Part shown: in pieces, positions 28,558-41,800 of the stretch
How the letters are laid out: the number at the start of each line of letters is the position of its first letter
Numbering within the stretch: position 1 is the first letter of the stretch
Assembly: GCA_022432975.1 (NCBI GenBank)
Contig: CM039514.1
Location: 6,927,519 to 6,991,518, forward strand
DNA length: 64,000 nucleotides
DNA from: Begonia masoniana
Lineage: Eukaryota > Streptophyta > Magnoliopsida > Cucurbitales > Begoniaceae
Direction: 5' to 3'
Notes under the pieces: model-generated
Told to the model about the DNA's origin: nothing
Seen by the model: the letters and a program-made list of their open reading frames with translations, nothing else
Database searches by the model: none
Program-made: the position numbers and the translations under genes

Positions 28558-31500
28558 TTAGCTGACCTCAATTGAAGATGCAGCCATGGAGTATTTGTAT
28601 TTGAGGTAAGCTTTGATGAAGTAATCCAATTCACCATCCATTACAGAGGTGATGTCCGACGATTCATAACCCGTCCTCACGTCTTTTACGAGCTTGTACG
28701 GATGAAACACGTAGTTCCGTATTTGTTGTCCCCACTCGGCTTTCACTGCTTCTCCCCTTATTTGCTTGATTTCCGATGCTCTTTGCTCCACCGCAATCAC
28801 CAGCAGCTTCGCTTTCAATCGGGCCATAGCCTTATTCTTGTTTGCCAGTTGTGATCTCTCTTCTGCACGTCATTCTTTGAATCGTTATTATCCGAATGCT
28901 GCGTCAAAATCAAACACAAATGCAAGAAAGAAAAAACAAAACATGGACACCAAGATTTAACTCGAAAAAACTCTCTCAGGAATGAAAGAAAATTCAATGT
29001 AAAGGCTAAATTACAACTAAGAGTTTTGCGACTCAAATTTACATGTATTTATACAATAAAACAAACACAAAAAAAAATCCGTAATATGGAGTCAGATGAA
29101 CTCTATAATGCAAACTGAGAAGATAAAGAACTAGAAAAATGAAAATGTTAATGTTAAGTTTATCATTTAATTCTATATTTTGATCTTACCTCCTGAGATG
29201 ACGTTTACACGCACTCATTAATTATGTAATAATTAAGATAAATTATAAATCATTAAAAAAGACATTGTGCTCAAATTGATAAGCAACATGTCAGGAGATA
29301 ATATCATAGTATAGAATTAGATGATAAACTTAGCATTACTTTAACAAAAAAAAAATTACAGGCAAAACGCAAGGAAAAAAAAAAAACCTGTGCAGCGAAC
29401 GGTAACGCCGGTGGGGATGTGAGTGATGCGAACGGCAGTCTCAACCTTGTTGACATTCTGACCTCCTTTCCCACCCGCCCTTGAAAAGCTTATCTCCAGG
29501 TCTTCCTCTGGAATTTCAACATTCAATGACTCTTCAGGCAGAAGAGGCATCACTTCAACCCCTGAAAAACTAGTCTATACAACTTATGTTACAACAAAAA
29601 CATCCATGGAGAGAGAGAGAAAGAGAGAGGACAGAGAGAGGGCTGTTTTAAATTTTCAAAAGAAGTTCTTCATTTCTAAGTCATGCCCTCTTTCATAATC
29701 ATTTCATCCTGGAAAACAATGGATCAATCATGATGGTTTTTGTTATTTGAGGAGCTTGTCTCCTCTTTATACTTCTACCCTTTAATAAAATTATGAACAA
29801 ACTTAACATATTTACTTCCTTCAATGCCTTAAAATTACCGAAATTCAGTGAAAACAAACTTTGTACCCACAGCACTGGATAGTATTAAAAAAAAAAGGCG
29901 TCTAAATAGTCATCGCCAACATTCAGAGTGTCTTCTTTCTAAATGTTCTAAATTTGAAGTTACAAAAGAAGATATATAATGGATGATCACCTGTCTAAGG
30001 CCTTTGGAATTGAATGGAGACTGCCGTACTATTCTGTGAGTTCCTTTCTCCCCAGATAAATATCCGTATGCATATCGGCCTTCGATCTCGACTGTAGCTG
30101 ACTTAATCCCGGCTTCCTCGCCCGAGGATTTCTCGACCACTCTTGCTTTGTATCTTTGCTTCTCTCCCCATCTCAAGTACATCCTCAGAAGCATGTCAGC
30201 CCAATCCTGCACTGGATATAATCAAAGATATAGGACCAGGAAATCATTGAAATTTTGGAAAATTCTCTACTCATTTCAATGAATTTATCAGAGAAAAAAA
30301 TGGTGCATCTATCTATTGAATGTTCAAGAAAACCAAACAACATATGCTACCGCCCGAGTTGATCATAACCACTATCCATTGAGTGGATTACTCAACTGTA
30401 TCTGTTTTTTTTTCGACATGAACCATTAACTTCAGATAAAATAAGAATTTTTAATTTTCATCAACTTTTCTCTGATGAAATTCTTATTTATTGTGGGAAA
30501 GAGTCTTTAATGAAGATTAGTTTTTTTTTTCTTTATGACATTAATATGCATGTTTAATAGTGTTATTAATAATATTATGGTATAATATTTAAGAATTTAG
30601 AGTTTTCATTTTTTTATAAAAGTTCTTCCATTAAAGTTTTCATAATTCTTTATGTTTGGGTTTGGCTTGGTTTCCATTATTATTTACTTGCTGAATTGAT
30701 TTAGCTTAGATTCATAATTTTTGATCAAACATAATTAGTTTGGCTTTAGAAAACACTCGAAATGGAGCCGATCTAAACTACAAACAGCCCTTGTATAATA
30801 TGGGATGCTCAAACCTCACCTACGTGACATAACCAAAGCAAAATTTTCTCATTCTTACATGAAGAAAAGATTGAAAAAGTGAATTCATATGACCATTTAT
30901 GAAATCACAGTATCGAATGCTCAACATGAAGATTTTTGTTTCTATGTGATATCAAACAAAACATATTAAAAAAAGAAAAATACAATACATGAGAGAGAAA
31001 ACAATTCTCAAGAAAAAGAGAAAAAAACACTTAATTTAAAACAATTTTTCTCAAGTTAGAGATAACTAAACTAAAATAATAAATTTAAAAAAATTTGAAA
31101 CAATAGTTCTAATTAGATTGTCCCAAAGATTGATAATTAACCTTTTGTCTTGGAAGAGACCATTGCAATGAAAACAAGTAATCCAAACAATTTTCAAATG
31201 AACAATAAGATTTTTCATTCAAATGGATTACCATATTCTTAAAGACAATATCAAATATCCTTGCAATCTATGGAAGTTGATGTGGTAATATAATTGCAAA
31301 TAGTGAATATATCAGAAATTGCATTAGTTGAAATCAACTTTTCCTTCGACGGCGAAGAAAGAGTTTTTCAAAAGAGAAAATGCATAAAACAATTATTTAC
31401 CTGCGCATCAGTACCCCCAGCACCAGCCGTGATGGATATAACAGCACCTTCTTTGTCATAAGGTCCAGAAAGAAGTTGCGTTAATTCAAATCGATCCAAT

Positions 31501-34207
31501 GCCTTGTTTATTTCTTTGATAATACTAGAAGCCTCATCAAGAAGGGCAGAATCAACAGATTCCATCTCCTCAGTCAGTTTAATTATAGTTTCTGCATCTT
31601 CAACCTCCATCCACGATAGAAACAGCATCATCCTTATTGTACAATTCAATTTACCAGGATTATTTTTTCTGCTTTTATTAGAAAACATACCTGGTTTTTG
31701 AACTCTGCCAGCAACTTTAACTTTTCTTTGACATCAGTTAGAGCCAAAAGAATTTTTTGAGCCTTAACCCGGTCATCCCAAAAGGATTCATCGGCTGCTT
31801 TCAACTCTAGATCTGCAAGTTCTTTTTCCAGTTGCTCCAAACCAGAAGACGCTCTAATATCTTCAACGCGCTCTGATGCAATTTCTACATCTTTCCTCAA
31901 TGAATAAAAATCTGCCACAAGCACTAAATGTGTAAAATATCGAGTAAAAATAATTTGGGAGTATCCTGATTGAATTATTTGTGAAGAACAGCATCCTGCC
32001 ATAATGGCTTCAAAATGTAATCAAGTCATAATAAGAGTCTGATCTTTGGAGACCAGAGCAAGTCATAAGACCTATGTTTTAAAATATTTTCATCTCCAAT
32101 CATATGAACGATGACTTTAAATACAAACAATAATGTGAGCTAGATGGAAGAAACACTAATGAAATTAAGAAAATAGTCAATAGTGGCACATTTATTATAG
32201 AAGCAATTAGATGTTCATTGGGAAAGAGAGGAATGCTAATGATTCTACTTCAGATGCCGTCAAAGTGAATATTTATTTTTTCATTAAATATGTTGCCTCT
32301 TGCCCTGACCTGATCTCTGACTGCATTTCAAATATTGTTTTTTTTTTCATTCATCTTGTTTTACATTTTTTTAGATTTTGAGGTTGTGATGTGGAAGAAA
32401 GGTTTGGCAAAACATATAGCATAAGGAAGAAATTGGCTGAGCAGTGACAAAAGGTAGTTGTGGAGAGGTTTGTGTGTCTGTATGGGGACACTGTTAGTGG
32501 GTAGTAGTAGTGGTGTCGGTGATTTTGAAGGGACCCTCAGTGGGAAGCAGAGAGGGGAGATATAAGTTAGTAGTAGGAGAGAGATAGGGGTATCGAATAT
32601 TTTGTATGACTTCGCTGGAAGGCTGGAACTGAATCTGTGGATAGCCGGATTTGTGCAGTGTTAGTATTTTGTTCATTTTCCTGTATCCTGCTCTGAGTTT
32701 TTTAGTAATTTCAGTGTTCTACTTTTCTACCCCAATCAGATTGCTGATTTTTTATTTTTAAGTTATCCAGGTCGTCTGTGATACAAGTACGTTTTCTTTT
32801 AATAAACATCTAGCTATTATGGCAAAAAAATGCTCATTTTATCCAAGGGTGGAAACATTTGCAAGATGTAAAAACATGTCTATGATCTGATTCCATGTCT
32901 CGCACTCAAAGTCTCTGTTAGATCTCGGTGACCTGAATTTTTTTTTACTCAGGCCGATAGACTGCATAACAAATCTACTTTAAGATTTTGTTTTACTCTA
33001 TAAATACATGAAAAATTGAGTCACAAAACTCGGAGTTATAATTTGGTCTTTATAGTGAAATTTCTCATTTGTTCGTTTTTTTTTCCGAAAGAGTTTTTTC
33101 ACTTAAATTTGAGTGTTCCAAGTTTCTATTTTCTTTTTCATTATGATTGGTTGATTTTTAACAGCATTCGTAGACCATGAATCAAAGGGAAACACATAGG
33201 AAAGCTTGCATGGCATTGCAGTTTATAAATAGTCTATATTAGATATCAAAACTTGAATACGAACTAGTGATGGTAAAAACAACAATATAGACTTAAGACC
33301 TACCTTGCAGCACCCATTCTCCTGTATCAGCATTCCCCTCCGCACTCAATTGACTTTCCGGAGTTGCAGATAAAACTGCTAAAGAACAATTGATAAGTAG
33401 GATAAATAAATGAATTTTCAATTTCATAGAAGATAGAATAGCTTTCAGAAAGAAAAGAGTGATACAAGTAACGGTAATGGACGAGAAAATCCCAAAACAT
33501 CATTACAATTGCAACTCTTGAAAATAGTTAAGGAATGAACTTTCAAAGAATTACAACTTCAAGTTCACTATTGACAAGTGGAAAAAAAACAAAGATTAGA
33601 AAAAGAATCATCAGAAAGCCATTAACATCCAAGCAATTTCTTTCTGTAGGCATAATATATATATATAACAAAAGAAGACTCAGCATCATTTGCCATCGAA
33701 ACCCAGAAAGTTATATATAAAAATTATAAAGAACAATTTGATATAAATTATAAAGAATGAAGCAACAGATCCACACAAAATTCTCGAAAATCACTAAGAG
33801 ATGAATTCTTTCTCTTCAATTTTAACAAGTAGAAAACGAAACTCAAGAATGATCAGAAACCACCCTTAAAACTACATAGAAATGTACGATAAACCCAAAC
33901 AAAGGCACAAACTCCAAAGAATAAAGCAGACCCGACATCCTTCCGCGATGAACTCAACCAACCCAGAAAGTTTTACAAAAATTCCAAAAACATAAACCTG
34001 AATTTCAAAAGGGTAGGCATAAAAAAAAACGCAGCAATAGATTAACGCACCAGACGAAGAAAATCTAGAAGGGGGGAAGGTTAAGCAACCAGAAGATGAC
34101 TTCTCCCGAAGAAGAAGCAGCGGCAACGATAGTCTACTACTAGTTCGGGGTTTCTGAAGCGGGAAAATGGGGGAGCTGAACGGCCGAGGAAGAAGAAGAC
34201 CCTCCAT
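28558..34207 (-). CDS. PRFB1: Plastid peptide chain release factor 2 (PRFB1/HCF109-like)
   Basis: Bacterial-type RF2 that terminates translation at UGA (and UAA) codons in chloroplasts; HCF109 in Arabidopsis also stabilises plastid mRNAs with UGA stops. Seven exons in transcript order: 34207-34051, 33378-33304, 31911-31691, 31604-31401, 30206-29991, 29574-29388, 28862-28558; phases agree and give 454 residues. The N-terminus ([18 protein letters not shown], then Ser/Arg-rich) looks like a transit peptide. Visible motifs are the SPF anticodon-mimic tripeptide in [18 protein letters not shown], the GGQ peptidyl-hydrolysis motif in [19 protein letters not shown], and [17 protein letters not shown]. 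The ending is [20 protein letters not shown] and a short plant tail. The intact GGQ separates it from PrfB3, which lacks it. The assignment to PRFB1 rather than the mitochondrial paralogue rests on the transit peptide and overall pattern. Confidence 0.93.
29147..29340. mobile_element. MITE-like element in the last PRFB1 intron
   Basis: Inverted ends: left TTAATGTTAAGTTTATCA and, on the opposite strand from the right end, AGTAATGCTAAGTTTATC, extending to TCTAATTCTATA on both sides (about 28 bp). The AT-rich interior contains ATTAATTATGTAATAATTAA, also found at about 42085-42110. Confidence 0.75.
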
Positions 34208-35864
34208 TGACGACTCTCTTCACTTCCGCCTGAACGAAGCTTCAGCTCGTAAAGTGGATAACGAGAGAGCATGAGCACAGGAAAATGCCACGTCACATCC
34301 ACGTAGATCCCACGTCAGCAACAAAGTTATATAAAATTTTAATTTTAAAGTTCTCATATAAAATTGTCCTAACAAATTTGATTTGGAAATATTGAATTTT
34401 AAGTAGGATGGAATTGTTCTGGTCCTGGTCCGGTTAGGTTTCACCCTCAATTGACCAATATTGAACCTGAATCATACCAAAATTTTTGGTTTTGTTGGGT
34501 CCGGCTTTGATTCGATTTTGGTTCTCAATTTGTTTTTTCAATTTTGTGTTGGTTTTATCCGATTTTTACTCGGTTTGGACTGATTTCTAGCATTTTAGTT
34601 ATATAATTTGTAATTTTCGATTTAAGAATTTAAAAAATTATATAAACATTATAAATTCGATTCGATTCATTTTGATCGGTTTTTCAAATAATGAACCGAT
34701 AACTAAACCAAAAATCTTAGTTCGATTCGGTCCAATTTCAAAATTGGTTTTCTCAAAATTGAAACCAAGCCGAACCAATATTTTTGGTCGGGTTAGGTTT
34801 TCCATTTTAAGTGAACCAATTTTCACCCCTAGTTTTATGATCATTTTATAAAGTTTTAAATTTAAAGATGTTTCAGATAAAGTTACTGTAACAAATGTAT
34901 TTTTGAAAAATTAACTTTTAAGCAATATACACGTGTCACCCGTCCATTGATATAAATTTTTGTTTTTATAAAAATTAATTAATTAAAAAGTAGAACGCAT
35001 GGACACGTGTCTGATTAATATTACTAAATTATTTGTTCAAAGGTATCGGTTGACAAAATACGTGCATAATAAATAAGATAAATATCTCATAATAAATAAC
35101 ACGTTCAAAGGTGTACTAAAAAAAACGATTCATTAGTCGCTAACATAATCAAATTTATCGAGAAAAAATAGATAACATATCGTATCGTTTTATGCTTAAT
35201 TCGTCAACAAATATACTTTTTTAATACGATTGATTTAGTTATTGTTATGATTAAAATGCTGTAATTCAACCGGCTTTGAAACGAATAATAAAACAAAAAA
35301 ATATAAACACACAAACTTATAGTGTTTTACTCTCAATACGAGAGCTACATCCACTTGCCGCTGACAGATTTCACTAAGATTAAAGAAAAAACAAATTACA
35401 ATCTTGTTTGTGCTTCTTACGCGCTCTACAACGATCTGCGATTTTCTCTGCGTAAGGTCTTCAATCAGTGTAGGCTCTACAAACCCAATAGTTATAGTGT
35501 TAGTTTACTCGAACTAATTTATCTTTGTTGAACTTAGAATAATGGCGACGAAGATTGAAAGATCGTTACGAAATATTTTTCGTTAAATTTAACTATGAAA
35601 ATAAATGTAACAACTATTTGAAAAAAATTAAAATAGGAGGAGTTTATGGATAATATTGAAATTAGGAGTACTTTATTGAAAAGAACCGTATCTTCAAGGC
35701 CTAAAAAAGCTAAATCAAACGACCACTCAGCTACACACAGCTCGGCCAAGCAGAGGAATCTTCAAATCGAAAATATTTAAGCTTTTTCTTCTCTGAATTT
35801 ATCGATTGTTGTGTTTTCTGTTCAATCGGGTGAGAGTCCGTAAAGAGGAAACTTTCCTCAAAGC
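34208..35864. promoter_or_regulatory. Divergent intergenic region between PRFB1 and PEL1
   Basis: Both promoters must lie here. The block 34400-34835 has many GGTTCGGTTT-type words and ends in CCAATTTTCACCCCTA, resembling a degraded small hAT-like element. A Copia LTR fragment lies at about 35285-35375. The PEL1 leader is probably at 35740-35864. No other gene is seen. Confidence 0.45.
35285..35375. repeat. LTR fragment related to the Copia element at 60934
   Basis: The stretch with ACGAGAGCTACATCCACT and CCGCTGACAGATTTCACTAA closely matches 61021-61080 in the LTR of the Copia element at the right end, same strand orientation. The match fades on both sides, so this is an old remnant rather than an intact solo LTR. 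Confidence 0.75.
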
Positions 35865-38800
35865 ATGAAGATCGTTCGCAAAGACCTTTCGCCGGATGGG
35901 TCCGGCAGTGTTAAGGTATTCAAAAGAACGATGATGGAGAGATTATCGCTTAATTTGTGCTCAATTATAGTTTTGCAATGAAGACCCATGGTTTGTAGGG
36001 TTAGGGTGTGGATTTTTTGGGAGGATAATGTGTTTTTTCTTTTGGGTTTGGTTGTATTCAGATGATTCCGGTTGATTCTGATGATTTGTGGCATGCTTAC
36101 AATTTGATTGCTCCGGGAGATACTGTGAAGGCTATGACTGTCAGGTACCTCCTCTTATCATTGGTTTCTTATTTTTCTTTTTGCTTTTTTTTTTTTTTTG
36201 GTTCTTGGAGAGGGAGGAGGAGAGTGGAATTAATTAGTTTGATGAGTTTTTTGTTTGTAATTTTTATATTTGCTGTAATTGAAATAAGTTCATTAAGAAG
36301 TACGGGTACAGACACAAGAGAGACAAAGATACTAGGATGCACCCTATTTTTCATTCTGCGTGTGCGATCAGATAGACAATTTACTAGATATATGACCATA
36401 GGTGTCTTTTTTCTCAGTGCAAAGCAACGTTTTCTTGTCAAAATAAACCACAATTTTCACATCTAAAATTTACAAGAATGTTCTATTTGGTTCTCAGATG
36501 TGTTGTTGAAGACATTATTAATTGGGATGGTTGGGAGTTTATAAGGCCAGGCTGTAAAAGTTCTTTATAAGATTACTTTCTTTAACTTTGCAGGGTAATT
36601 TTCCCATAATTATCTATTATCAACATTATGAAAAGTCAATAAATCTTGATGAACTTGGATATCTTCAATTCATAATTATCAAAGTAGAATCGCTTATCCT
36701 TCCCAATTGCACATATTTTGGTCATTTAATATTCTTGTTAGAAAGAGATCAAGATGTATTGCTGCAGTAGTAGTTTTTTTCAATTACCTTAATTCAAATG
36801 GAGGACCCATGTAAGCCATGAACTTATGCAGATGATATTTTTAAGGTTTACATAATCAAACGTGATACATTCCTGACCTGCAAGAAATTGAACGAGAAAA
36901 CATTATCGAATAATATAATTCATTCTGCTTTGTTTCATGACGTAAAACTATAATTGTTTATAGGAAAGTTGTCACAGAAAAAGCTTCTGGCGGAAGAGAT
37001 GCTGAAAGAGTGAAGCTGAATTTAGAAATTAAAGTTGCGGAGGTAAGAAATCAGAACTGCCAGTAGAGGACAGGGAGTTCCAATGTTCTTTTATGTATTA
37101 GATTTAGAAGAGTTTGTTCTTATAAGAAACTGTATTGGATACGAGAGATAAGAGAACGTGAACGACTAACATTTCTTGGTGATACAAAATTGTTGAGGAG
37201 TCTTCAAGTTCTGATCAGAATACTATTTTGGATTTTTCTTTCATATACTTCTCAATTTACACCCTAAATTGTCAAAAAAACTTGAGTTTGGACTCGTTAC
37301 TGTCTTAATGACCATTTAAATTTAACATATATTGAGCTATATTTTCCATTCAGATAGATGACCTAGCTTCAACTTTGTGTTGTTCTTCTTTTTGAGATAA
37401 AATTAACCTAAGAAAAGAAAGTTGCAAGGATGAATAATAAGGAAATCTTTCAAAAAATAGACCACATCTATTCTCTCCCTTCGAAAAGTATAAGATGAGA
37501 TGTGTATTTGTAAATTTAGCTTTATGCTGTGTTTGAGCAGTTGTGTTAAAAATTTTGCACTTGTTGCTGAATTTTGATATTGTCTTCTGTAGGTGGGAGA
37601 TTATGACAAAGTCGGTTCTGTCTTGCGCATACGTGGTAAAAATATCTCACAGAATGACCATGTTAAGGTAATTTGTTGTAGGTTAACTCAAGATTAACCA
37701 GTAAAATGATTTTCAATTGAGCATATGCTTACTTAATTGTAGATAGGAGCATTCCACACTTTGGAACTTGAGCTGAATAGGCCATTTGTGTTAAGGAAGG
37801 TATAGTTACTTTTAAACTCATCGAGATCTCTTACATTTTAGTTTTAGTACTCTTAAATCTTAATTTATGCAATTATGCTATGCACTGTTTGTATGAATAA
37901 ATATTTGAGTCTTCTGGTTTGATGCATCTCTAAATTTGACTAGTAAGACTGGTGTTATGTACATTATTTTAAGAGAGATATAAGATGGGATCTTGCTATG
38001 GTTTGAAATACATATGTTGTGGATAACAAAATTGATGTAAGGTTATTTATGTTGGATACTGTATGCTTAAGTAGCTGTGAAGAAATCATTATTTCTGTTT
38101 ATTTTATTTCAAAAGATAAATTAAAAGTTCATTAGTTGTGAAGGAATCATTGTTTCTGTTTTTAGAGTTGGTGTGGTTCAGTGAGCTAATATTAAGTTTA
38201 GATCCATCTGTGATTGCTAGTATCAACTTGTTTACTTAATGAACATTTTTTATGTCATAAAAGAGAAACTGGTTTTTTACATGATCATTTAATGGTCATA
38301 TTTGCCCTTTTTCTATGTGCTCTTCGAGTATATTTTGAAGACGTTAGAGTATAATACTGGAGTGGAAATGGCGGACTTAATTAGAGATATTAATCGTGTT
38401 TTAAAATTACATGTTTCTTCAATGACTTGAATTCATTTCTTTCATATATTTTAGGTGTTGTGGGATTCGTTAGCTTTGGAGACTCTACATGAAGCTTCAG
38501 GTGTGCAGCCAGACCTCGTATTTTTGCTTTTGATATTATGTTAGAGATATTTTGCATTCCAAAAATTTTGGAGAAAAAAATAACGGTTAAAATGCACTTT
38601 CATTAAAATGAGACTGCTTATGAAATGCCAGTATCGATGAATTTCGACACAAAAGTTGAGTTATTACAATTTTTTAAAGTAATAATAGGTTTTTCCTCTG
38701 ATCTTACTATCTTATGTGTCGCTTACTTGTTTTTCATTAATTGATGTAATATTTAAAATAAATTATAAATATTTAAAATAATATATTAATTATATCAATT

Positions 38801-41800
38801 AATGTGTGCCGCATGAGGAGGTAAAATTATAGGATAAAATTATAAAATAAATATAGCATTACTTTTTTATTTTAATACTTCCGAAGTCCAATGGTATAAG
38901 CTTGGAATTAATGTTGTATTAATTCTCATAGAAGTTTCTTTGCGAGTTCAAGGTTCTTGATCAATTCGATATTATGATAGTTTGTTTTTTATTTTGAGAA
39001 AAAAAATATTGAAATTGCTTGGCTTAGCAGTCAAGTTTGTTCTTTTCCTTTTTCCCAAATTTCAAAAACCTATGAATAGCACTAATATGATAGACGTGAT
39101 ACCTCATACCTCTGCTTAGTTTAATGATGCTTGGATGCCAAGTCTTATAAAAGTCTGGTAAGAGAACATTTATGATATAAAAATGTGGTATACTAAGTCC
39201 ATTAAATCGATTTTCTTCTCAACTTTTTCAGATCTTGCTGCAAGTGCTGATTTGGCGGTGGTTTTAATGCAAGAAGGATTGGCACATGTCCTCCTTGTTG
39301 GCAAGATGTATTTGACGCAAGATTGGATTGTGATTGCTTGTTTTAAATATCTGTAGAATACTCCATAAACTATAATTAGATACTTGAATTGAGATGAAAT
39401 ACTTGTTTGTTAGATATGGGTGTTGGTTAAAATTCTGTTTTCCTTGGTTTCTTCTTGCGTGGGACTGTATTTATGTTATTCTGCATGCTTTTACTGTATA
39501 ACTTTGTCTATATTGTGCTTAGCTGATTATTTCTTCCAGTTAAAAAAATGACTTTTTGAGCTCTGAATATACTTCTTTGATAAATATTGCTGCCATGAGT
39601 TTATGCTAATTTCATTGAATTGTATTATTATTTTTTGACTGATAATTTTTTCGTGAATGAAATGTAACAGTATGACAATAACTCGGGCGCGAATAGAAAC
39701 TTCAATTCCTCGCAAGTATGGGCCAGGTGTTGCTGGCTATGAGGCGGTATGACGATCCTAAACTTTGAACTTTCCATTATTTTGTTGCACAAATAGATAA
39801 TGGCGCTAATGAATATTAATTTCAAAATCGAAACGAAAAAGTACAATAATAACATAGAAATAATTCTCAAACAATGATAAGTTATATTCATTATCAAAAG
39901 TGTCAAAATATGTTTTTTGATATTTACACAACCCTTTAAATAGAGTTCGAATTATGATTTGAAATTTCTAAATCTTTACAAAGACTTTTAAAAATATAAA
40001 ATTTATTTATTAAGTTAAAACAAATAAGATTAAATATTAAAATAATAGATGAAATAAAATATTAAAATATCACGGGCTTATACTTTATCGGCTTGGTTCA
40101 CAGTTGTGTAGTGCATCAGATAATGCTCTGTAGTGACTTGGAAAAAGTTAGTGGGGAAAATATATTGTTGACTCGAGCATTGTTTTGTCTCTTTGACAGG
40201 CCTTGAATAAATTCCTTGACAATGTCATGAAGGTAGGTCCATTTAAGTTATAATGTTTATTTTTAAATTTTTCTTCTTATATGTTCTACTTTGAAGTTCT
40301 TACCAACTCTATCCTGATTTGTTAGGCTTTCTTAAGATATGTTGATTTCAAAGTCATTCGCTGTGCAGTAATTGCTAGTCCTGGTTTTACAAAGGTTAGG
40401 AACTTTGCCTTGTAATATTTTACTAATTCAGTGTCTGATTTGACTGTGACGCAAATTTATATTTTTATGGAAGAATTTGACTTATTTTGATGTTTTTTCT
40501 GCAGGATCAGTTTCGACGTCGATTATTGTTGGAGGCTGAGAACAAACAGTTACGACCAATTATTGAGAACAAATCACGAATCATTCTTGTGCCTACAACC
40601 TCGGGTTTCAAGTATGCTCTCTTTTCGTGAGTTGACATCTGTTATATATAACAAATCTGAGTCTTTCTTTTCTATGCCAATTGAACTGGGTTGTGTCACT
40701 GGTTTGATTAGATGTTATAAATTTATGGTTGATTTACAAACTAATTTGAAAATTGAGATTTCCACTATCTTTTGAACTACTTGGTTTCATAGAAATGACA
40801 TTATTTTCGTAGAGAATCGTATGAGTAATGATTATTTCTAAGTATTTTAAAAGTTATTTTTTTAATACGGCTCTTTGTAACTATAAAGAAATTGTTTCTC
40901 AGTAGATGTATCTTGTTTGAGGGGAGTTTTATTCTCCTGACTTTTTGTAACTTTTCGCTTTTAATACAAATTTTTCCATCTTAAAAATAAAAAATTATGA
41001 TCCGTTTAATTTTATTAATTTTTTTTTTCAGTTGTGCAAATAGATAATCAAAATATTTTGTATTAAATCTAATAATAGTTTTTGAAGAAGAGGCAAAATT
41101 GAATCCTTTTTGAACAGGCACAGTTTGAGAGAGGTTTTGGATGCTCCAAGTGTCATGAAAATGATAAAGGACACTAAAGCTGCAAAAGAGGTTTTTTTTT
41201 TACTCCAATAGTGTTCTTGAAATTTCTTAGACAAGATTTGTCATTTATCTGCTCTAATTTTTTTTTTGTTTGCTTCTTCTTCTCTTAGGTGCAAGTTCTC
41301 AAGGAATTCTATGACATGTTATCAAACGTAAGGTTTTATACATTAAATTATTTGATTCTATGTTATTCACGATGTTTTCAGATAATGACGTAAAAATTCG
41401 TTCGATATCTGTCAAGTTAATGTTGTTTGGTAGCATCTACATTCTATGTTATTTACTTAGTGATTTGATGGCGGTTAACATACAATCGACATTAAGAAAT
41501 AACATAAAATTTTTAGTTTTTTTTGAAAGAGGAATGTTCTTCCACTCTCTCTCTTGTATCTCATTTCTTTCAGTATATTTCTTTTCTTAATACCTCTCTC
41601 TTCTCTTGTATCCTTATTCTTTCAATAAATTTCGTTTATTAATTTACTACAAAAAAAAGAGCAACAGATATAACATTAATAATTTCTAGTGAAGAAGATT
41701 TACTTGTACCAGTTGATAGTATGCAATTATTGTTTTACCACATAAATCTGTTCATAGTAGCATTTTTGCATACTTGATTTCATTAGTGTATATCATAGGT

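Noticed and set aside
36062..36466. 134-codon ORF beginning in Pelota exon 2
   Set aside because: Only the first 27 codons are exon; the rest is read-through into intron 2 after the donor at 36145.
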